Of a stretch of 64,000 bases of DNA, positions 1-8,603 are shown one piece after another. The notes under the pieces are model-generated. The model had not been told where the DNA came from. It saw nothing but the letters and a program-made list of their open reading frames with translations, and made no database searches. Both the position numbers and the translations under genes were made by a program. The DNA comes from Pseudomonas fluorescens (GTDB taxonomy: Bacteria; Pseudomonadota; Gammaproteobacteria; Pseudomonadales; Pseudomonadaceae), in assembly GCF_902498195.1 (NCBI RefSeq), contig NZ_CABVIY010000006.1, forward strand, positions 372,001-436,000. The letters are read 5' to 3'. Each line of letters starts with the position of its first letter. Position 1 is the stretch's first letter.

Positions 1-469
1 TCAGCAGGACCTGGCCGATGCGTTCAAGGCCGGTTTGCTGGAAAAAGATTTTGTCGCGGTGATGCGCTTCCAGGGCCCGCGCTCCAACGGCATGCCGGAG
101 CTGCACAAAATGACGCCGTTCCTCGGCGTGCTGCAGGATCGCGGCTTCAAAGTCGCCCTGGTGACCGACGGGCGCATGTCCGGCGCGTCGGGGAAAATCC
201 CGGCGGCCATTCACGTCAGCCCCGAAGCTTATGTGGGTGGCGCTTTGGCGCGGGTGCAAGAGGGCGATATCATCCGCGTCGATGGCGTCAAAGGCACTTT
301 GGAGATCAAGGTGGACGCCGAGGAATTCGCAGCGCGCACGCCGGCCAAGGGCCTGTTGGGTAACAACATCGGCACCGGTCGCGAGCTGTTCGGTTTCATG
401 CGCATGGCCTTCAGCTCGGCGGAGCAGGGCGCCAGCGCCTTTACTTCTGCCCTGGAGACGCTTAATTGA
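1..469 (+). CDS. edd: Phosphogluconate dehydratase, C-terminal part (5' end outside window)
   Basis: This is the last ~155 codons of 6-phosphogluconate dehydratase, which makes 2-keto-3-deoxy-6-phosphogluconate in the Entner-Doudoroff pathway (cytosol). The reading frame is open from base 2. Visible IlvD/Edd family features are the VALVTDGRMSGASGK segment and the following region IHVSPEAYVGG, which form the conserved C-terminal swivel domain. It ends in a TGA that overlaps the TTG start of glk, so the two are translationally coupled. The next Entner-Doudoroff enzyme, Eda, is encoded 15 kb downstream. The start codon and promoter lie upstream of the window. Confidence 0.95.
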   Translation, partial: QQDLADAFKAGLLEKDFVAVMRFQGPRSNGMPELHKMTPFLGVLQDRGFKVALVTDGRMSGASGKIPAAIHVSPEAYVGGALARVQEGDIIRVDGVKGTLEIKVDAEEFAARTPAKGLLGNNIGTGRELFGFMRMAFSSAEQGASAFTSALETLN

Positions 470-1425
470 AACTGGCTTTGGTCGGTGACATCGGTGGGAC
501 CAACGCACGGTTCGCGTTGTGGAAAAACCAGCAGCTGGAATCGGTCCAGGTGCTGGCGACGGCCGACCATGCCAGCCCGGAAGAGGCGATCAGCCTCTAC
601 CTGAGCGGGCTGGGCCTGGCGCCGGGTTCGATCGGTTCGGTGTGCCTGTCGGTGGCCGGTCCCGTGAGCGGTGATGAGTTCAAGTTCACCAACAACCACT
701 GGCGCCTCAGTCGCAAGGGCTTCTGTCAGACCTTGCAGGTCGAGCAACTGTTGCTGGTCAACGACTTCTCGGCGATGGCCCTGGGCATGACCCGTTTGCA
801 GCCGGGCGAATTCCGCGTGGTCTGCGAAGGCACGCCGGAGCCGTTGCGCCCGGCGGTGGTGATCGGCCCCGGCACCGGATTGGGCGTCGGCACCTTGCTC
901 AATCTCGGCGAAGGGCGTTTTGCCGCGTTGCCGGGTGAGGGCGGTCACGTCGATTTGCCGCTGAGCAGCCCGCGTGAGACTCAACTGTGGCAGCACATCT
1001 TCAATGAGATCGGCCATGTCAGCGCCGAAACCGCGTTGAGCGGCGGCGGTTTGCCGCGTGTCTATCGGGCGATCTGTGCGGTCGATGGACACGAACCCGT
1101 ACTCGATACCCCGGAAGCCATCACCGCCGCCGGCTTGGCGGGCGATCCGATTGCCCTGGAAGTGCTCGAACAATTCTGCTGCTGGCTCGGTCGCGTGGCC
1201 GGCAACAACGTGCTGACCACCGGTGGGCGCGGTGGCGTCTACATCGTCGGCGGCGTGATCCCGCGCTTCGCCGATTTCTTCCTCGACAGCGGCTTCGCCC
1301 GATGCTTTGCCGACAAGGGTTGCATGAGCGATTACTTCAAGGGGATACCGGTGTGGCTGGTGACCGCGCCGTATTCGGGGCTGGTTGGAGCGGGTGTGGC
1401 GCTGGAACAATCAATCCCCGCGTGA
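466..1425 (+). CDS. glk: Glucokinase
   Basis: Glucokinase phosphorylates cytosolic glucose with ATP to give glucose 6-phosphate for Zwf. The 319-aa protein matches the ROK-unrelated bacterial Glk family (E. coli Glk is 321 aa). It has the N-terminal ATP-binding motif LVGDIGGTNARFAL (about residues 4-17), the sugar-binding stretch LLVNDFSAMA, and the phosphate motif GPGTGLGVG. The start is TTG, four bases into the edd stop region. No ATG lies near enough to preserve the N-terminal nucleotide motif. It follows edd in one operon with gltR-gtrS downstream, after a REP element. Confidence 0.95.
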   Translation: MKLALVGDIGGTNARFALWKNQQLESVQVLATADHASPEEAISLYLSGLGLAPGSIGSVCLSVAGPVSGDEFKFTNNHWRLSRKGFCQTLQVEQLLLVNDFSAMALGMTRLQPGEFRVVCEGTPEPLRPAVVIGPGTGLGVGTLLNLGEGRFAALPGEGGHVDLPLSSPRETQLWQHIFNEIGHVSAETALSGGGLPRVYRAICAVDGHEPVLDTPEAITAAGLAGDPIALEVLEQFCCWLGRVAGNNVLTTGGRGGVYIVGGVIPRFADFFLDSGFARCFADKGCMSDYFKGIPVWLVTAPYSGLVGAGVALEQSIPA

Positions 1426-1438
1426 AATGCGATCAAAA

Positions 1439-1528
1439 TGTAGGAGTGAGCCTGCTCGCGATGACGGTGTGTCAGTCAACAGAAATGTTGAATGCAAAAC
1501 CGCAATCGCGAGCAGGCTCACTCCTACA
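1439..1528. repeat. REP pair (REPIN), GAGCCTGCTCGCGA variant
   Basis: Two inverted arms of the TAGGAGTGAGCCTGCTCGCGA type flank ~45 unrelated bases between glk and gltR. Transcripts could fold here into a long hairpin and separate glk from gltR-gtrS expression. Confidence 0.85.
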
Positions 1529-1582
1529 GTGGTTTGTGGTGTTTGTAAAAATGGTGCTTAAGGCATAATCCGCCCCAATTCA

Positions 1583-1590
1583 AACAACAA
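1583..1590 (+). promoter_or_regulatory. AACAACAA motif before gltR (possible Hfq/Crc site)
   Basis: AACAACAA matches the AANAANAA catabolite activity motif. It overlaps the AAGGA ribosome binding site of gltR, so Hfq/Crc bound here would block translation. The function is inferred from Pseudomonas catabolite repression. Confidence 0.5.
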
Positions 1591-1602
1591 GGACGCCGCC
1601 CC

Positions 1603-2331
1603 GTGAGCTCAGCCAGGTCGATTTTGTTGGTCGATGACGATCAAGAGATACGCGAGTTGCTGGACACCTACCTGACCCGCGCCGGTTTCCAGGTCCGTAC
1701 CACCCCCGATGGCGCCGGTTTTCGCCAGGCACTGAACGATGAACCCAGCGACCTGGTGATCCTCGACGTGATGCTGCCGGACGAGGACGGTTTCAGTCTG
1801 TGCCGCTGGATACGCCAGCACCCCAAGCGGGCGCAGGTGCCGATCATCATGCTCACCGCCAGTTCCGACGAGGCCGACCGGGTTATCGGCCTGGAGCTGG
1901 GCGCCGACGATTACCTGGGCAAACCGTTCAGCCCGCGTGAATTGCAGGCGCGCATCAAGGCTTTGTTGCGCCGGGCCCAGTTCGGCCAGGAGCGCTCCGG
2001 CAGTGAAGTGCTGGCCTTCGATGACTGGCGGCTGGACATGGTCAGCCACCGCCTGTTCCACATCGATGGCGAAGAGGTGATTCTGTCCGGCGCCGACTTC
2101 GCCCTGTTGAAGCTGTTCCTCGATCACCCCCAGCAAATCCTCGACCGCGACACCATCGGCAACGCCACCCGTGGCCGTGAACTGATGCCCCTCGACCGCA
2201 TCGTCGACATGGCGGTCAGTCGCCTGCGCCAGCGCCTGCGCGACACGGAAAAACCGCCACGGCTGATTCGTACCGTGCGCGGCAGCGGCTACCAACTGGC
2301 GGCCAATGTGATTGCCAGCAATGGTCACTGA
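1603..2331 (+). CDS. gltR: Response regulator of glucose transport, OmpR family
   Basis: GltR is the DNA-binding partner of GtrS and is known in Pseudomonas to control glucose uptake genes. The 242-aa protein has an N-terminal receiver domain with acidic pocket DDD (residues 11-13), phospho-acceptor Asp55 in LVILDVMLPDEDG, Thr85 and Lys107, followed by an OmpR-type winged helix (about 140-235, ending RTVRGSGYQL). The start is GTG, chosen because AAGGA lies 9 bases upstream and the receiver begins at once. It overlaps gtrS by 11 bases. Likely targets inside the window are the promoters before the sugar isomerase gene and gtsA, which share tandem GTNAC repeats. Confidence 0.93.
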   Translation: MSSARSILLVDDDQEIRELLDTYLTRAGFQVRTTPDGAGFRQALNDEPSDLVILDVMLPDEDGFSLCRWIRQHPKRAQVPIIMLTASSDEADRVIGLELGADDYLGKPFSPRELQARIKALLRRAQFGQERSGSEVLAFDDWRLDMVSHRLFHIDGEEVILSGADFALLKLFLDHPQQILDRDTIGNATRGRELMPLDRIVDMAVSRLRQRLRDTEKPPRLIRTVRGSGYQLAANVIASNGH

Positions 2332-3790
2332 GCCCCTGCGCAAGCTGGCCCGGCGGATGCCGGTACCGCGCTCGCTGCTGGGGCGCATGTTGCTGCTGAC
2401 CCTGCTGGCGGTGTTGTTCGCCCAGACATTGTCGAGCGTGATCTGGGTCTCGCAGTTGCGTGCCACTCAACTGGCAGGCCTAGTCACCAGTGCCCGCAGC
2501 CTCGCCCATTCGATGACCGCCAGTGTCAGTTACTTCCGCTCGTTGCCGGTGGCCTTTCGGCCGTTGGTGCTCGATCAGTTGCGCAGCATGGGCGGCACGC
2601 GGTTCGTGGTCACGCTCAACGACAAGCCCCTGGGCATGGAAGTGCTGCCGATCACCCCGCGCAAGGCTGCCGTGATCAAGGCGGTGGACGAAGTTCTGCG
2701 TCAGTCGCTGGGCCAGGACACCGATATCTCGGTGACTTTTGTCAGCCCGGAAGACCTGCGGATCTTCAATGGCGGCCTGAAACTCGATGAGTTGCCGCGC
2801 TCCTGGGCGCACTACGCGCTGACCCTGGAGCCGGTGAACCCGCCGGTGCTGGTGACGCAGATCCAGATGGCGCCCGGCGAATGGCTGTACATCGCCTCGT
2901 TGCTGCCCGAGCCCTACACCAGTCTTGAAGAACAAGGCCTGCCGGCGCAGCAGGTGTGGTTCATCGTACTCACCAGCGGCTTTTTGCTGTTGTTCATCGG
3001 CCTGCTGGTGCACTGGCAGAGCCGGCCGCTCAAGCGCCTGGCGCGGGCGGCGCGGGACCTGTCGCTGGGGGCCGACGTCGAGCCGGTGGCCGAGGGCGGC
3101 GGTAGTGAAGTGGTCGAAGTCGGCCGTGCCTTCAACACCATGCGCGAGCGCATCAGCCGCTACCTGACCGAACGCAGCCAATTGTTCAGCGCGATTTCCC
3201 ACGACCTGCGCACACCGATCACCCGGTTGCGGTTGCGGGTCGAACTGCTCGAAGACGAAACCCTGCAAGCCAAGTTCGGCCGCGATCTGGACGAGCTGGA
3301 GTTGCTGGTCAAAGGCGCACTGCAATGCGTGAAGGACACCGATATCCATGAAAACATCGAGCCGGTGGACCTCAATCACGTGCTCGACTGTCTGGTGGAA
3401 CCCTACCTGGCGCCCAATGGCAATGGCCGCGTGACCCAGCAGGGGCGGGCGCTGGCGGCGTATCCGGGCAAACCGCTGGCGCTCAAGCGCTGCATCGGCA
3501 ACCTGATCGACAACGCGCTGAAGTACGGCCAGAACGCGCATCTGCACATCGATGACGATGAAAGTGCGTTTGTGCTGCACGTCGACGACGAAGGGCCGGG
3601 GGTTCCCGAGCAAAGGATGGAGCAGGTGTTCGAACCGCACTTTCGCCTGGCCGGGCAACAGCAGGGGTATGGGCTGGGGCTGGGAATCGCCCGCAACATT
3701 GCCCATAGCCATGGCGGGGAAGTGAGTTTGCAGAATTTGCGTGAAGGCGGGTTGCGGGTGACCTTGCAGTTGCCCCGCAGTGTCGATTAG
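2321..3790 (+). CDS. gtrS: Sensor histidine kinase of glucose transport
   Basis: This is the membrane sensor kinase paired with GltR. The related P. aeruginosa GtrS responds to 2-ketogluconate and 6-phosphogluconate. The 489-aa protein has a first membrane segment (about residues 22-44), a periplasmic sensor region (45-210), a second membrane segment (213-231), HAMP (about 232-284), the phospho-acceptor His294 in FSAISHDLRTP, an N box (NLIDNALKYG) and glycine-rich ATP lids (DEGPGVPE and GYGLGLGIA). The ATG at 2321 overlaps the gltR stop. An upstream in-frame TTG at 2312 would add only three residues. Confidence 0.93.
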   Translation: MVTEPLRKLARRMPVPRSLLGRMLLLTLLAVLFAQTLSSVIWVSQLRATQLAGLVTSARSLAHSMTASVSYFRSLPVAFRPLVLDQLRSMGGTRFVVTLNDKPLGMEVLPITPRKAAVIKAVDEVLRQSLGQDTDISVTFVSPEDLRIFNGGLKLDELPRSWAHYALTLEPVNPPVLVTQIQMAPGEWLYIASLLPEPYTSLEEQGLPAQQVWFIVLTSGFLLLFIGLLVHWQSRPLKRLARAARDLSLGADVEPVAEGGGSEVVEVGRAFNTMRERISRYLTERSQLFSAISHDLRTPITRLRLRVELLEDETLQAKFGRDLDELELLVKGALQCVKDTDIHENIEPVDLNHVLDCLVEPYLAPNGNGRVTQQGRALAAYPGKPLALKRCIGNLIDNALKYGQNAHLHIDDDESAFVLHVDDEGPGVPEQRMEQVFEPHFRLAGQQQGYGLGLGIARNIAHSHGGEVSLQNLREGGLRVTLQLPRSVD

Positions 3791-3809
3791 TTAAACCGCG
3801 TTATCGTTC

Positions 3810-3884
3810 TTCGCGAGCAAGCCCGCTCCCACATTGGATTTGTGTTCGAAGCAAAACCACTGTGGGAGCGGGCTTGCTCGCGAA
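3810..3884. repeat. REP pair, GAGCGGGCTTGCTCGC type
   Basis: Inverted arms TTCGCGAGCAAGCCCGCTCC and its complement, separated by ~30 bases, lie between gtrS and the sugar isomerase gene. Confidence 0.88.
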
Positions 3885-3918
3885 GGCGTCAGACCTCACC
3901 ACATTCCTGGAGGCAATT

Positions 3919-3983
3919 GTCACAGGTCGGTGACATAACTCGCCCCCTTCGTTACAAGCCCGTCCCGGCCCGTTGTTTAGACT
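3919..3983 (+). promoter_or_regulatory. Putative GltR-controlled promoter of the sugar isomerase gene
   Basis: GTCAC (3919), GTGACAT (3930) and CCTTCGTTAC (ending 3955) are followed 18 bases later by TGTTTAGACT, a plausible -10. Every element recurs at the same spacing before gtsA (5273-5337). The GTNAC units are 11 and 21 bases apart, about one and two helix turns, as expected for an OmpR-type activator. GltR as the binder is inferred from gene content. Confidence 0.65.
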
Positions 3984-3996
3984 GCGCCTCAGTCAT

Positions 3997-4004
3997 AACA
4001 ACAA
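3997..4004 (+). promoter_or_regulatory. AACAACAA motif before the sugar isomerase gene (possible Hfq/Crc site)
   Basis: This AANAANAA motif lies 13 bases before the start codon and runs into an A-rich stretch that contains the ribosome binding site. Confidence 0.5.
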
Positions 4005-4016
4005 AAAAGGCCCTCC

Positions 4017-5276
4017 ATGCACACCTTCCAACCCGCCTTCAGCAGCTGGCTGAACGCACCTGCCCATCAGCAATGGCTCGCCGCCGAAGGCCTGCGCCTG
4101 CTGGCGTTCGCCAAGGCTTCGAAGCTGCCTGAGGGCTTCGGCAACCTCGACGAGCGAGGCCACTTGCCGGCCGATGCCCAAGCCGAAACCATGAACACCG
4201 CGCGCATGACCCACAGCTTCGCCATGGCCCATATTCAGGGCTTGCCGGGGTTTGCCGGGCTGGTGGACCACGGCATCCAGGCCTTGCGCGGGCCGCTGCG
4301 CGATGCGCTGCATGGCGGCTGGTTCGCCGTCGCCGGACAGCGTGACGGCAACAGCGGCAAGAACGCCTACCTGCATGCCTTCGTGGCCCTGGCCGCCAGT
4401 TCCGCGGTGGTCGCGCAACGCCCCGGCGCGCAAGCCTTGCTCGACGATGCCATCGACATCATCGACACGTATTTCTGGAGCGAAGAGGAGGGCGCCATGC
4501 GCGAATCCTTCAACCGCGACTGGAGCGAGGAGGAGGCCTACCGGGGCGCCAACAGCAACATGCACGCCACCGAAGCCTTCCTCGCCCTGGCGGATGTCAC
4601 CGATGACAATCGTTGGCTGTGCCGCGCCCAGCGCATCGTCGAGCGTGTCATTCATGGTCACGCCGCCGCCAACGCGTATCTGGTGGTCGAACATTTCGAT
4701 CGCGACTGGCAGCCGCTGCGTGAGTACAACCACGACAATCCCGCTGATGGTTTCCGCCCCTATGGCACCACGCCGGGTCACGGCTTCGAATGGGCGCGGC
4801 TGTTGTTGCACCTTGAATCGGCGCGGGTCCGGGCCGGGATGCTCACGCCGGGCTGGCTGGCCACCGATGCGGAAAAGCTCTTCGAGCAAAACTGCCTGCA
4901 TGGCTGGGACGTCGATGGCGCACCGGGCATTGTCTACACCCTCGACTGGGATAATCGCGCAGTGGTTCGCCATCGCCTGCACTGGACCCATTGCGAAGCC
5001 AGCGCCGCCGCCAGTGCCTTGCTCAAGCGCACGGGCGATGAGCAATACGAGCGCTGGTACCGACTGTTCTGGGAATTTTGCGAGCGCCATTTCATCGACC
5101 GCTGTGATGGCAGCTGGCACCACGAACTCGACCCGCTGAACCGCCCGAGTGCCGATATCTGGGCCGGCAAACCCGACCTGTACCACGCCTGGCAAGCCCT
5201 GCTGATCCCGCGCCTGCCCCTGGCGCCGAGCATGGCCACTGCGCTGGGACAGTTGTCCCAGAGCAGTCCTGTGTAA
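4017..5276 (+). CDS. AGE family sugar epimerase/isomerase (mannose isomerase-like)
   Basis: The 419-aa protein belongs to the N-acylglucosamine 2-epimerase superfamily, an (alpha/alpha)6 barrel that includes mannose isomerase and YihS. Such enzymes interconvert aldoses and ketoses (mannose, fructose, glucose) in the cytosol. Candidate catalytic residues are Arg63 (NTARMTHSFA), His183 (NSNMHATEA), His255 (TTPGHGFEW) and His390 (PDLYHAWQ), spaced as in YihS. There is no signal peptide. It sits between gtrS and gtsA, and its promoter aligns with that of gtsA, so it probably feeds mannose or another hexose taken up by Gts into central metabolism. The exact substrate cannot be read from sequence. 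Confidence 0.85.
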   Translation: MHTFQPAFSSWLNAPAHQQWLAAEGLRLLAFAKASKLPEGFGNLDERGHLPADAQAETMNTARMTHSFAMAHIQGLPGFAGLVDHGIQALRGPLRDALHGGWFAVAGQRDGNSGKNAYLHAFVALAASSAVVAQRPGAQALLDDAIDIIDTYFWSEEEGAMRESFNRDWSEEEAYRGANSNMHATEAFLALADVTDDNRWLCRAQRIVERVIHGHAAANAYLVVEHFDRDWQPLREYNHDNPADGFRPYGTTPGHGFEWARLLLHLESARVRAGMLTPGWLATDAEKLFEQNCLHGWDVDGAPGIVYTLDWDNRAVVRHRLHWTHCEASAAASALLKRTGDEQYERWYRLFWEFCERHFIDRCDGSWHHELDPLNRPSADIWAGKPDLYHAWQALLIPRLPLAPSMATALGQLSQSSPV

Positions 5277-5337
5277 CCATGTGGTGACATTCGCGCGTCC
5301 CTTCGTTACCTGCGAGGGGGTGCGTCCTGTTTAAAAT
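5273..5337 (+). promoter_or_regulatory. Putative GltR-controlled promoter of gtsABCD-oprB
   Basis: GTAAC (5273, overlapping the previous stop codon), GTGACAT (5284) and CCTTCGTTAC (ending 5309), then TGTTTAAAAT 18 bases later as the -10. The whole array aligns without gaps with 3919-3983. Confidence 0.68.
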
Positions 5338-5370
5338 CCGTGCAGCGCAAGCACCAGACTTGCAATGCAT

Positions 5371-5378
5371 AACAACAA
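5371..5378 (+). promoter_or_regulatory. AACAACAA motif before gtsA (possible Hfq/Crc site)
   Basis: This AANAANAA motif lies immediately before the AAGG ribosome binding site of gtsA. It fits catabolite repression of glucose uptake by Hfq/Crc. Confidence 0.52.
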
Positions 5379-5393
5379 GAAAGGTACTCCTAG

Positions 5394-6701
5394 ATGAATG
5401 CGATTTCTCGCCTCGCTACTGTCATTTCTCTCGCCTCCCTGGTTCCCTTTTCCGCGTTCCCGCTCAGCGCCCTTGCCGATGATTCCAAAGGTTCGGTGGA
5501 AGTCGTTCACTGGTGGACGTCCGGTGGCGAGAAGGCAGCAGTCGATGTCCTCAAGGCGCAAGTCGAAAAAGACGGCTTCACCTGGAAGGACGGCGCAGTC
5601 GCCGGTGGTGGCGGTTCCACGGCCATGACCGTTCTCAAGAGCCGCGCCGTCGCCGGCAACCCGCCAGGCGTTGCCCAGATCAAGGGCCCGGACATTCAGG
5701 AGTGGGGCAGTACTGGCCTGCTCAGCACCGACACCCTGAAATCGGTCGCCAAGGCGGAAAACTGGGATGGCCTGCTGTCGAAGAAAGTCTCCGACACCGT
5801 TAAATACGAAGGCGATTACGTCGCTGTGCCGGTGAACATCCACCGCGTCAACTGGCTGTGGATCAACCCGGAAGTGTTCAAGAAAGCCGGGATCGACAAG
5901 GCCCCGACCACCCTCGAAGAATTCTACGCCGCTGGCGACAAGCTCAAGGCCGCAGGCTTCATCGCGCTCGCCCACGGTGGCCAGCCTTGGCAGGACAGCA
6001 CCGTGTTCGAAGACGTAGTGCTCTCGGTCATGGGCGCCGACGGTTACAAGAAAGCCCTGGTGGACCTGGACCAGAAAACCCTGTCCGGCGCCGAGATGAC
6101 CAAGGCCTTCACCGAGCTGAAGAAAATCACCACCTACATGGACCCGAACCGCGCCGGTCGTGACTGGAACATCGCGGCCGCCGACGTCATCAACGGCAAG
6201 GCCGGCATGCAGATGATGGGCGACTGGGCCAAGAGTGAGTGGACCGCCGCCAAGAAAGTCGCCGGCAAGGACTATCAGTGCGTAGCGTTCCCGGGCACCG
6301 ACAAGTCTTTCACCTACAACATCGACTCCCTGGCCGTGTTCAAGCTCAAGGCTGATCGCAAGGGTGACATCGCCGCGCAACAAGATCTGGCCAAGGTCGC
6401 GCTGGGCACCGACTTCCAGAAAGTCTTCAGCATCAACAAGGGTTCCATCCCGGTACGGACCGACATGTTGAACGAGATGGACAAGCTGGGCTTCGATTCC
6501 TGCGCCCAGACCGCCGCCAAGGACTTCCTGGCGGACGACAAGACCGGCGGCCTGCAACCGAGCATGGCGCACAACATGGCCACCTCCCTGGCCGTGCAAG
6601 GCGCGATCTTCGACGTGGTCACCAACTTCATGAACGACAAGGACGCCGACCCGGCCAAGGCCAGCGCCCAACTGGCGTCGGCGGTCAAAGCGGCCCAGTA
6701 A
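5394..6701 (+). CDS. gtsA: Glucose/mannose ABC transporter, periplasmic binding protein
   Basis: GtsA captures glucose in the periplasm and delivers it to GtsB/GtsC. The 435-aa protein has a Sec signal peptide (about residues 1-28, cleaved near LSALA-DDS) and the family 1 sugar-binding fold, starting VEVVHWWTSGGEKAAVDVLK and rich in aromatic ligand-stacking residues (WW, W at VNWLWINP). It heads gtsABCD-oprB. A REP hairpin separates it from gtsB, which usually protects the upstream mRNA and gives more binding protein than permease. The start is the ATG behind AAAGGTACTCCTAG. Upstream lie the GltR-type promoter and a Crc-type motif. Confidence 0.95.
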   Translation: MNAISRLATVISLASLVPFSAFPLSALADDSKGSVEVVHWWTSGGEKAAVDVLKAQVEKDGFTWKDGAVAGGGGSTAMTVLKSRAVAGNPPGVAQIKGPDIQEWGSTGLLSTDTLKSVAKAENWDGLLSKKVSDTVKYEGDYVAVPVNIHRVNWLWINPEVFKKAGIDKAPTTLEEFYAAGDKLKAAGFIALAHGGQPWQDSTVFEDVVLSVMGADGYKKALVDLDQKTLSGAEMTKAFTELKKITTYMDPNRAGRDWNIAAADVINGKAGMQMMGDWAKSEWTAAKKVAGKDYQCVAFPGTDKSFTYNIDSLAVFKLKADRKGDIAAQQDLAKVALGTDFQKVFSINKGSIPVRTDMLNEMDKLGFDSCAQTAAKDFLADDKTGGLQPSMAHNMATSLAVQGAIFDVVTNFMNDKDADPAKASAQLASAVKAAQ

Positions 6702-6723
6702 CCCCTGACACCGAGTGAGCCCC

Positions 6724-6807
6724 TGTAGGAGCTGCCGCAGGCTGCGATCTTTCGATCTTGATTGTAAAAAACAAAATCAAAAGATCGCAGCCTGCGGCAG
6801 CTCCTAC
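6724..6807. repeat. REP pair, GCTGCCGCAGGCTGCGATC type
   Basis: A nearly perfect long inverted repeat in the gtsA-gtsB gap. Its place inside an operon suggests a role in mRNA stability or differential expression. Confidence 0.88.
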
Positions 6808-6852
6808 GAGGGATCGCACTCCGATCCTTACATCTAAACCTGGATTATCCCG

Positions 6853-7761
6853 ATGAGCTCTGTGGCGGTTTTCAGCAAAGCCTCACCGTTCGATGCGCTG
6901 CAACGCTGGTTACCCAAGTTGGTACTGGCGCCGAGCATGCTGATCGTGTTGGTTGGCTTCTACGGTTACATCATCTGGACGTTCGTTCTGTCCTTTACCA
7001 ATTCCAGCTTCATGCCGAGCTACAAGTGGGTCGGCCTGCAGCAATACATGCGCCTGATGGACAACGACCGCTGGTGGGTCGCGAGCAAGAACCTGGCGCT
7101 GTTCGGCGGCATGTTCATCGGTATCAGCCTGGTGCTGGGGGTGTTCCTCGCCGTGCTGCTGGACCAGCGCATCCGCAAGGAAGGCTTCATCCGCACCATC
7201 TACCTGTACCCGATGGCGCTGTCGATGATCGTCACCGGTACCGCGTGGAAATGGCTGCTCAACCCGGGCCTGGGCCTGGACAAGATGCTGCGTGACTGGG
7301 GCTGGGAAGGCTTCCGTCTCGACTGGCTGGTGGATCAGGATCGCGTGGTGTATTGCCTGGTGATCGCCGCCGTGTGGCAGGCCTCCGGGTTCGTGATGGC
7401 GATGTTCCTGGCGGGCCTTCGCGGGGTCGATCAGTCGATCATCCGCGCCGCGCAAGTCGACGGCGCGAGCCTGCCGACCATCTACCTGAAGATCGTATTG
7501 CCGAGCCTGCGCCCGGTGTTCTTCAGCGCCTTCATGATCCTGGCGCACATCGCGATCAAGAGCTTCGACCTGGTGGCGGCGATGACCGCCGGCGGTCCTG
7601 GCTACTCGTCCGACCTGCCGGCGATGTTCATGTATTCCTTCACCTTCAGCCGTGGCCAGATGGGCATCGGTTCGGCCAGCGCCATGCTGATGCTCGGCGC
7701 CGTGCTGACCATCCTCGTGCCGTACCTGTACTCCGAGCTGCGAGGCAAACGCCATGACTAA
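6853..7761 (+). CDS. gtsB: Glucose/mannose ABC transporter permease 1
   Basis: This is an inner-membrane subunit of the Gts importer, 302 aa, of the MalF-like family. Six hydrophobic segments are visible, starting at about residues 21-43 (LVLAPSMLIVLVGFYGYIIW). The EAA loop that docks to the ATPase reads AAQVDGASLPTIYLKIVLP (near residue 200). It overlaps gtsC by 8 bases, which indicates translational coupling and heterodimer formation. Confidence 0.95.
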   Translation: MSSVAVFSKASPFDALQRWLPKLVLAPSMLIVLVGFYGYIIWTFVLSFTNSSFMPSYKWVGLQQYMRLMDNDRWWVASKNLALFGGMFIGISLVLGVFLAVLLDQRIRKEGFIRTIYLYPMALSMIVTGTAWKWLLNPGLGLDKMLRDWGWEGFRLDWLVDQDRVVYCLVIAAVWQASGFVMAMFLAGLRGVDQSIIRAAQVDGASLPTIYLKIVLPSLRPVFFSAFMILAHIAIKSFDLVAAMTAGGPGYSSDLPAMFMYSFTFSRGQMGIGSASAMLMLGAVLTILVPYLYSELRGKRHD

Positions 7762-8599
7762 TCAACTCGGCAAACCGTCCTTGAGTTTCAGCCGCATCGC
7801 CATCTACGCCACCTTGTTGCTGGCCGCGGCGGTGTACCTGATCCCGCTGATCGTGATGCTGCTGACCAGCTTCAAATCCCCGGAAGACATCCGCACCGGC
7901 AACTTGCTGAGCTGGCCGACCGTGATCGACGGCATCGGCTGGATCAAGGCCTGGGACGTGGTCGGCGGCTATTTCTGGAACTCGGTGAAAATCACCGTGC
8001 CAGCGGTACTGATTTCTACGTTTATTGGTGCGATGAACGGCTACGTGCTGTCGATGTGGCGCTTCCGCGGTTCGCAACTGTTCTTCGGCCTGCTGCTGTT
8101 CGGCTGCTTCCTGCCGTTCCAGACGGTGCTGCTGCCGGCCTCGTTCACCCTCGGCAAGTTCGGCCTGGCCAACACCACCACCGGCCTGGTGCTGGTGCAC
8201 GTGGTCTACGGCCTGGCGTTCACCACGCTGTTCTTCCGCAACTACTACGTGAGCATTCCGGACGCGCTGGTCAAGGCGGCGCGGCTCGATGGCGCGGGCT
8301 TCTTCACGATCTTCTGGAAGATCCTGCTGCCGATGTCGATCCCGATCGTGATGGTCTGCCTGATCTGGCAGTTCACCCAGATCTGGAACGACTTCCTGTT
8401 CGGCGTGGTGTTCGCCAGCGGCGATGCCCAGCCTATCACCGTGGCCCTGAACAACCTGGTCAACACCAGCACCGGGGCCAAGGAATACAACGTTGATATG
8501 GCCGCCGCGATGATCGCCGGGCTGCCGACACTGCTGGTCTACATATTCGCTGGCAAGTATTTCCTGCGTGGGCTGACGTCCGGCGCGGTCAAGGGGTAG
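7754..8599 (+). CDS. gtsC: Glucose/mannose ABC transporter permease 2
   Basis: This is the second inner-membrane subunit, 281 aa, of the MalG-like family, forming the sugar channel with GtsB. Hydrophobic segments begin at about residues 14-37 (YATLLLAAAVYLIPLIVMLL). The EAA loop is KAARLDGAGFFTIFWKILLP. The ATG lies within the end of gtsB, and gtsD follows after 4 bases. Confidence 0.95.
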   Translation: MTNQLGKPSLSFSRIAIYATLLLAAAVYLIPLIVMLLTSFKSPEDIRTGNLLSWPTVIDGIGWIKAWDVVGGYFWNSVKITVPAVLISTFIGAMNGYVLSMWRFRGSQLFFGLLLFGCFLPFQTVLLPASFTLGKFGLANTTTGLVLVHVVYGLAFTTLFFRNYYVSIPDALVKAARLDGAGFFTIFWKILLPMSIPIVMVCLIWQFTQIWNDFLFGVVFASGDAQPITVALNNLVNTSTGAKEYNVDMAAAMIAGLPTLLVYIFAGKYFLRGLTSGAVKG

Positions 8600-8603
8600 A
8601 AAC

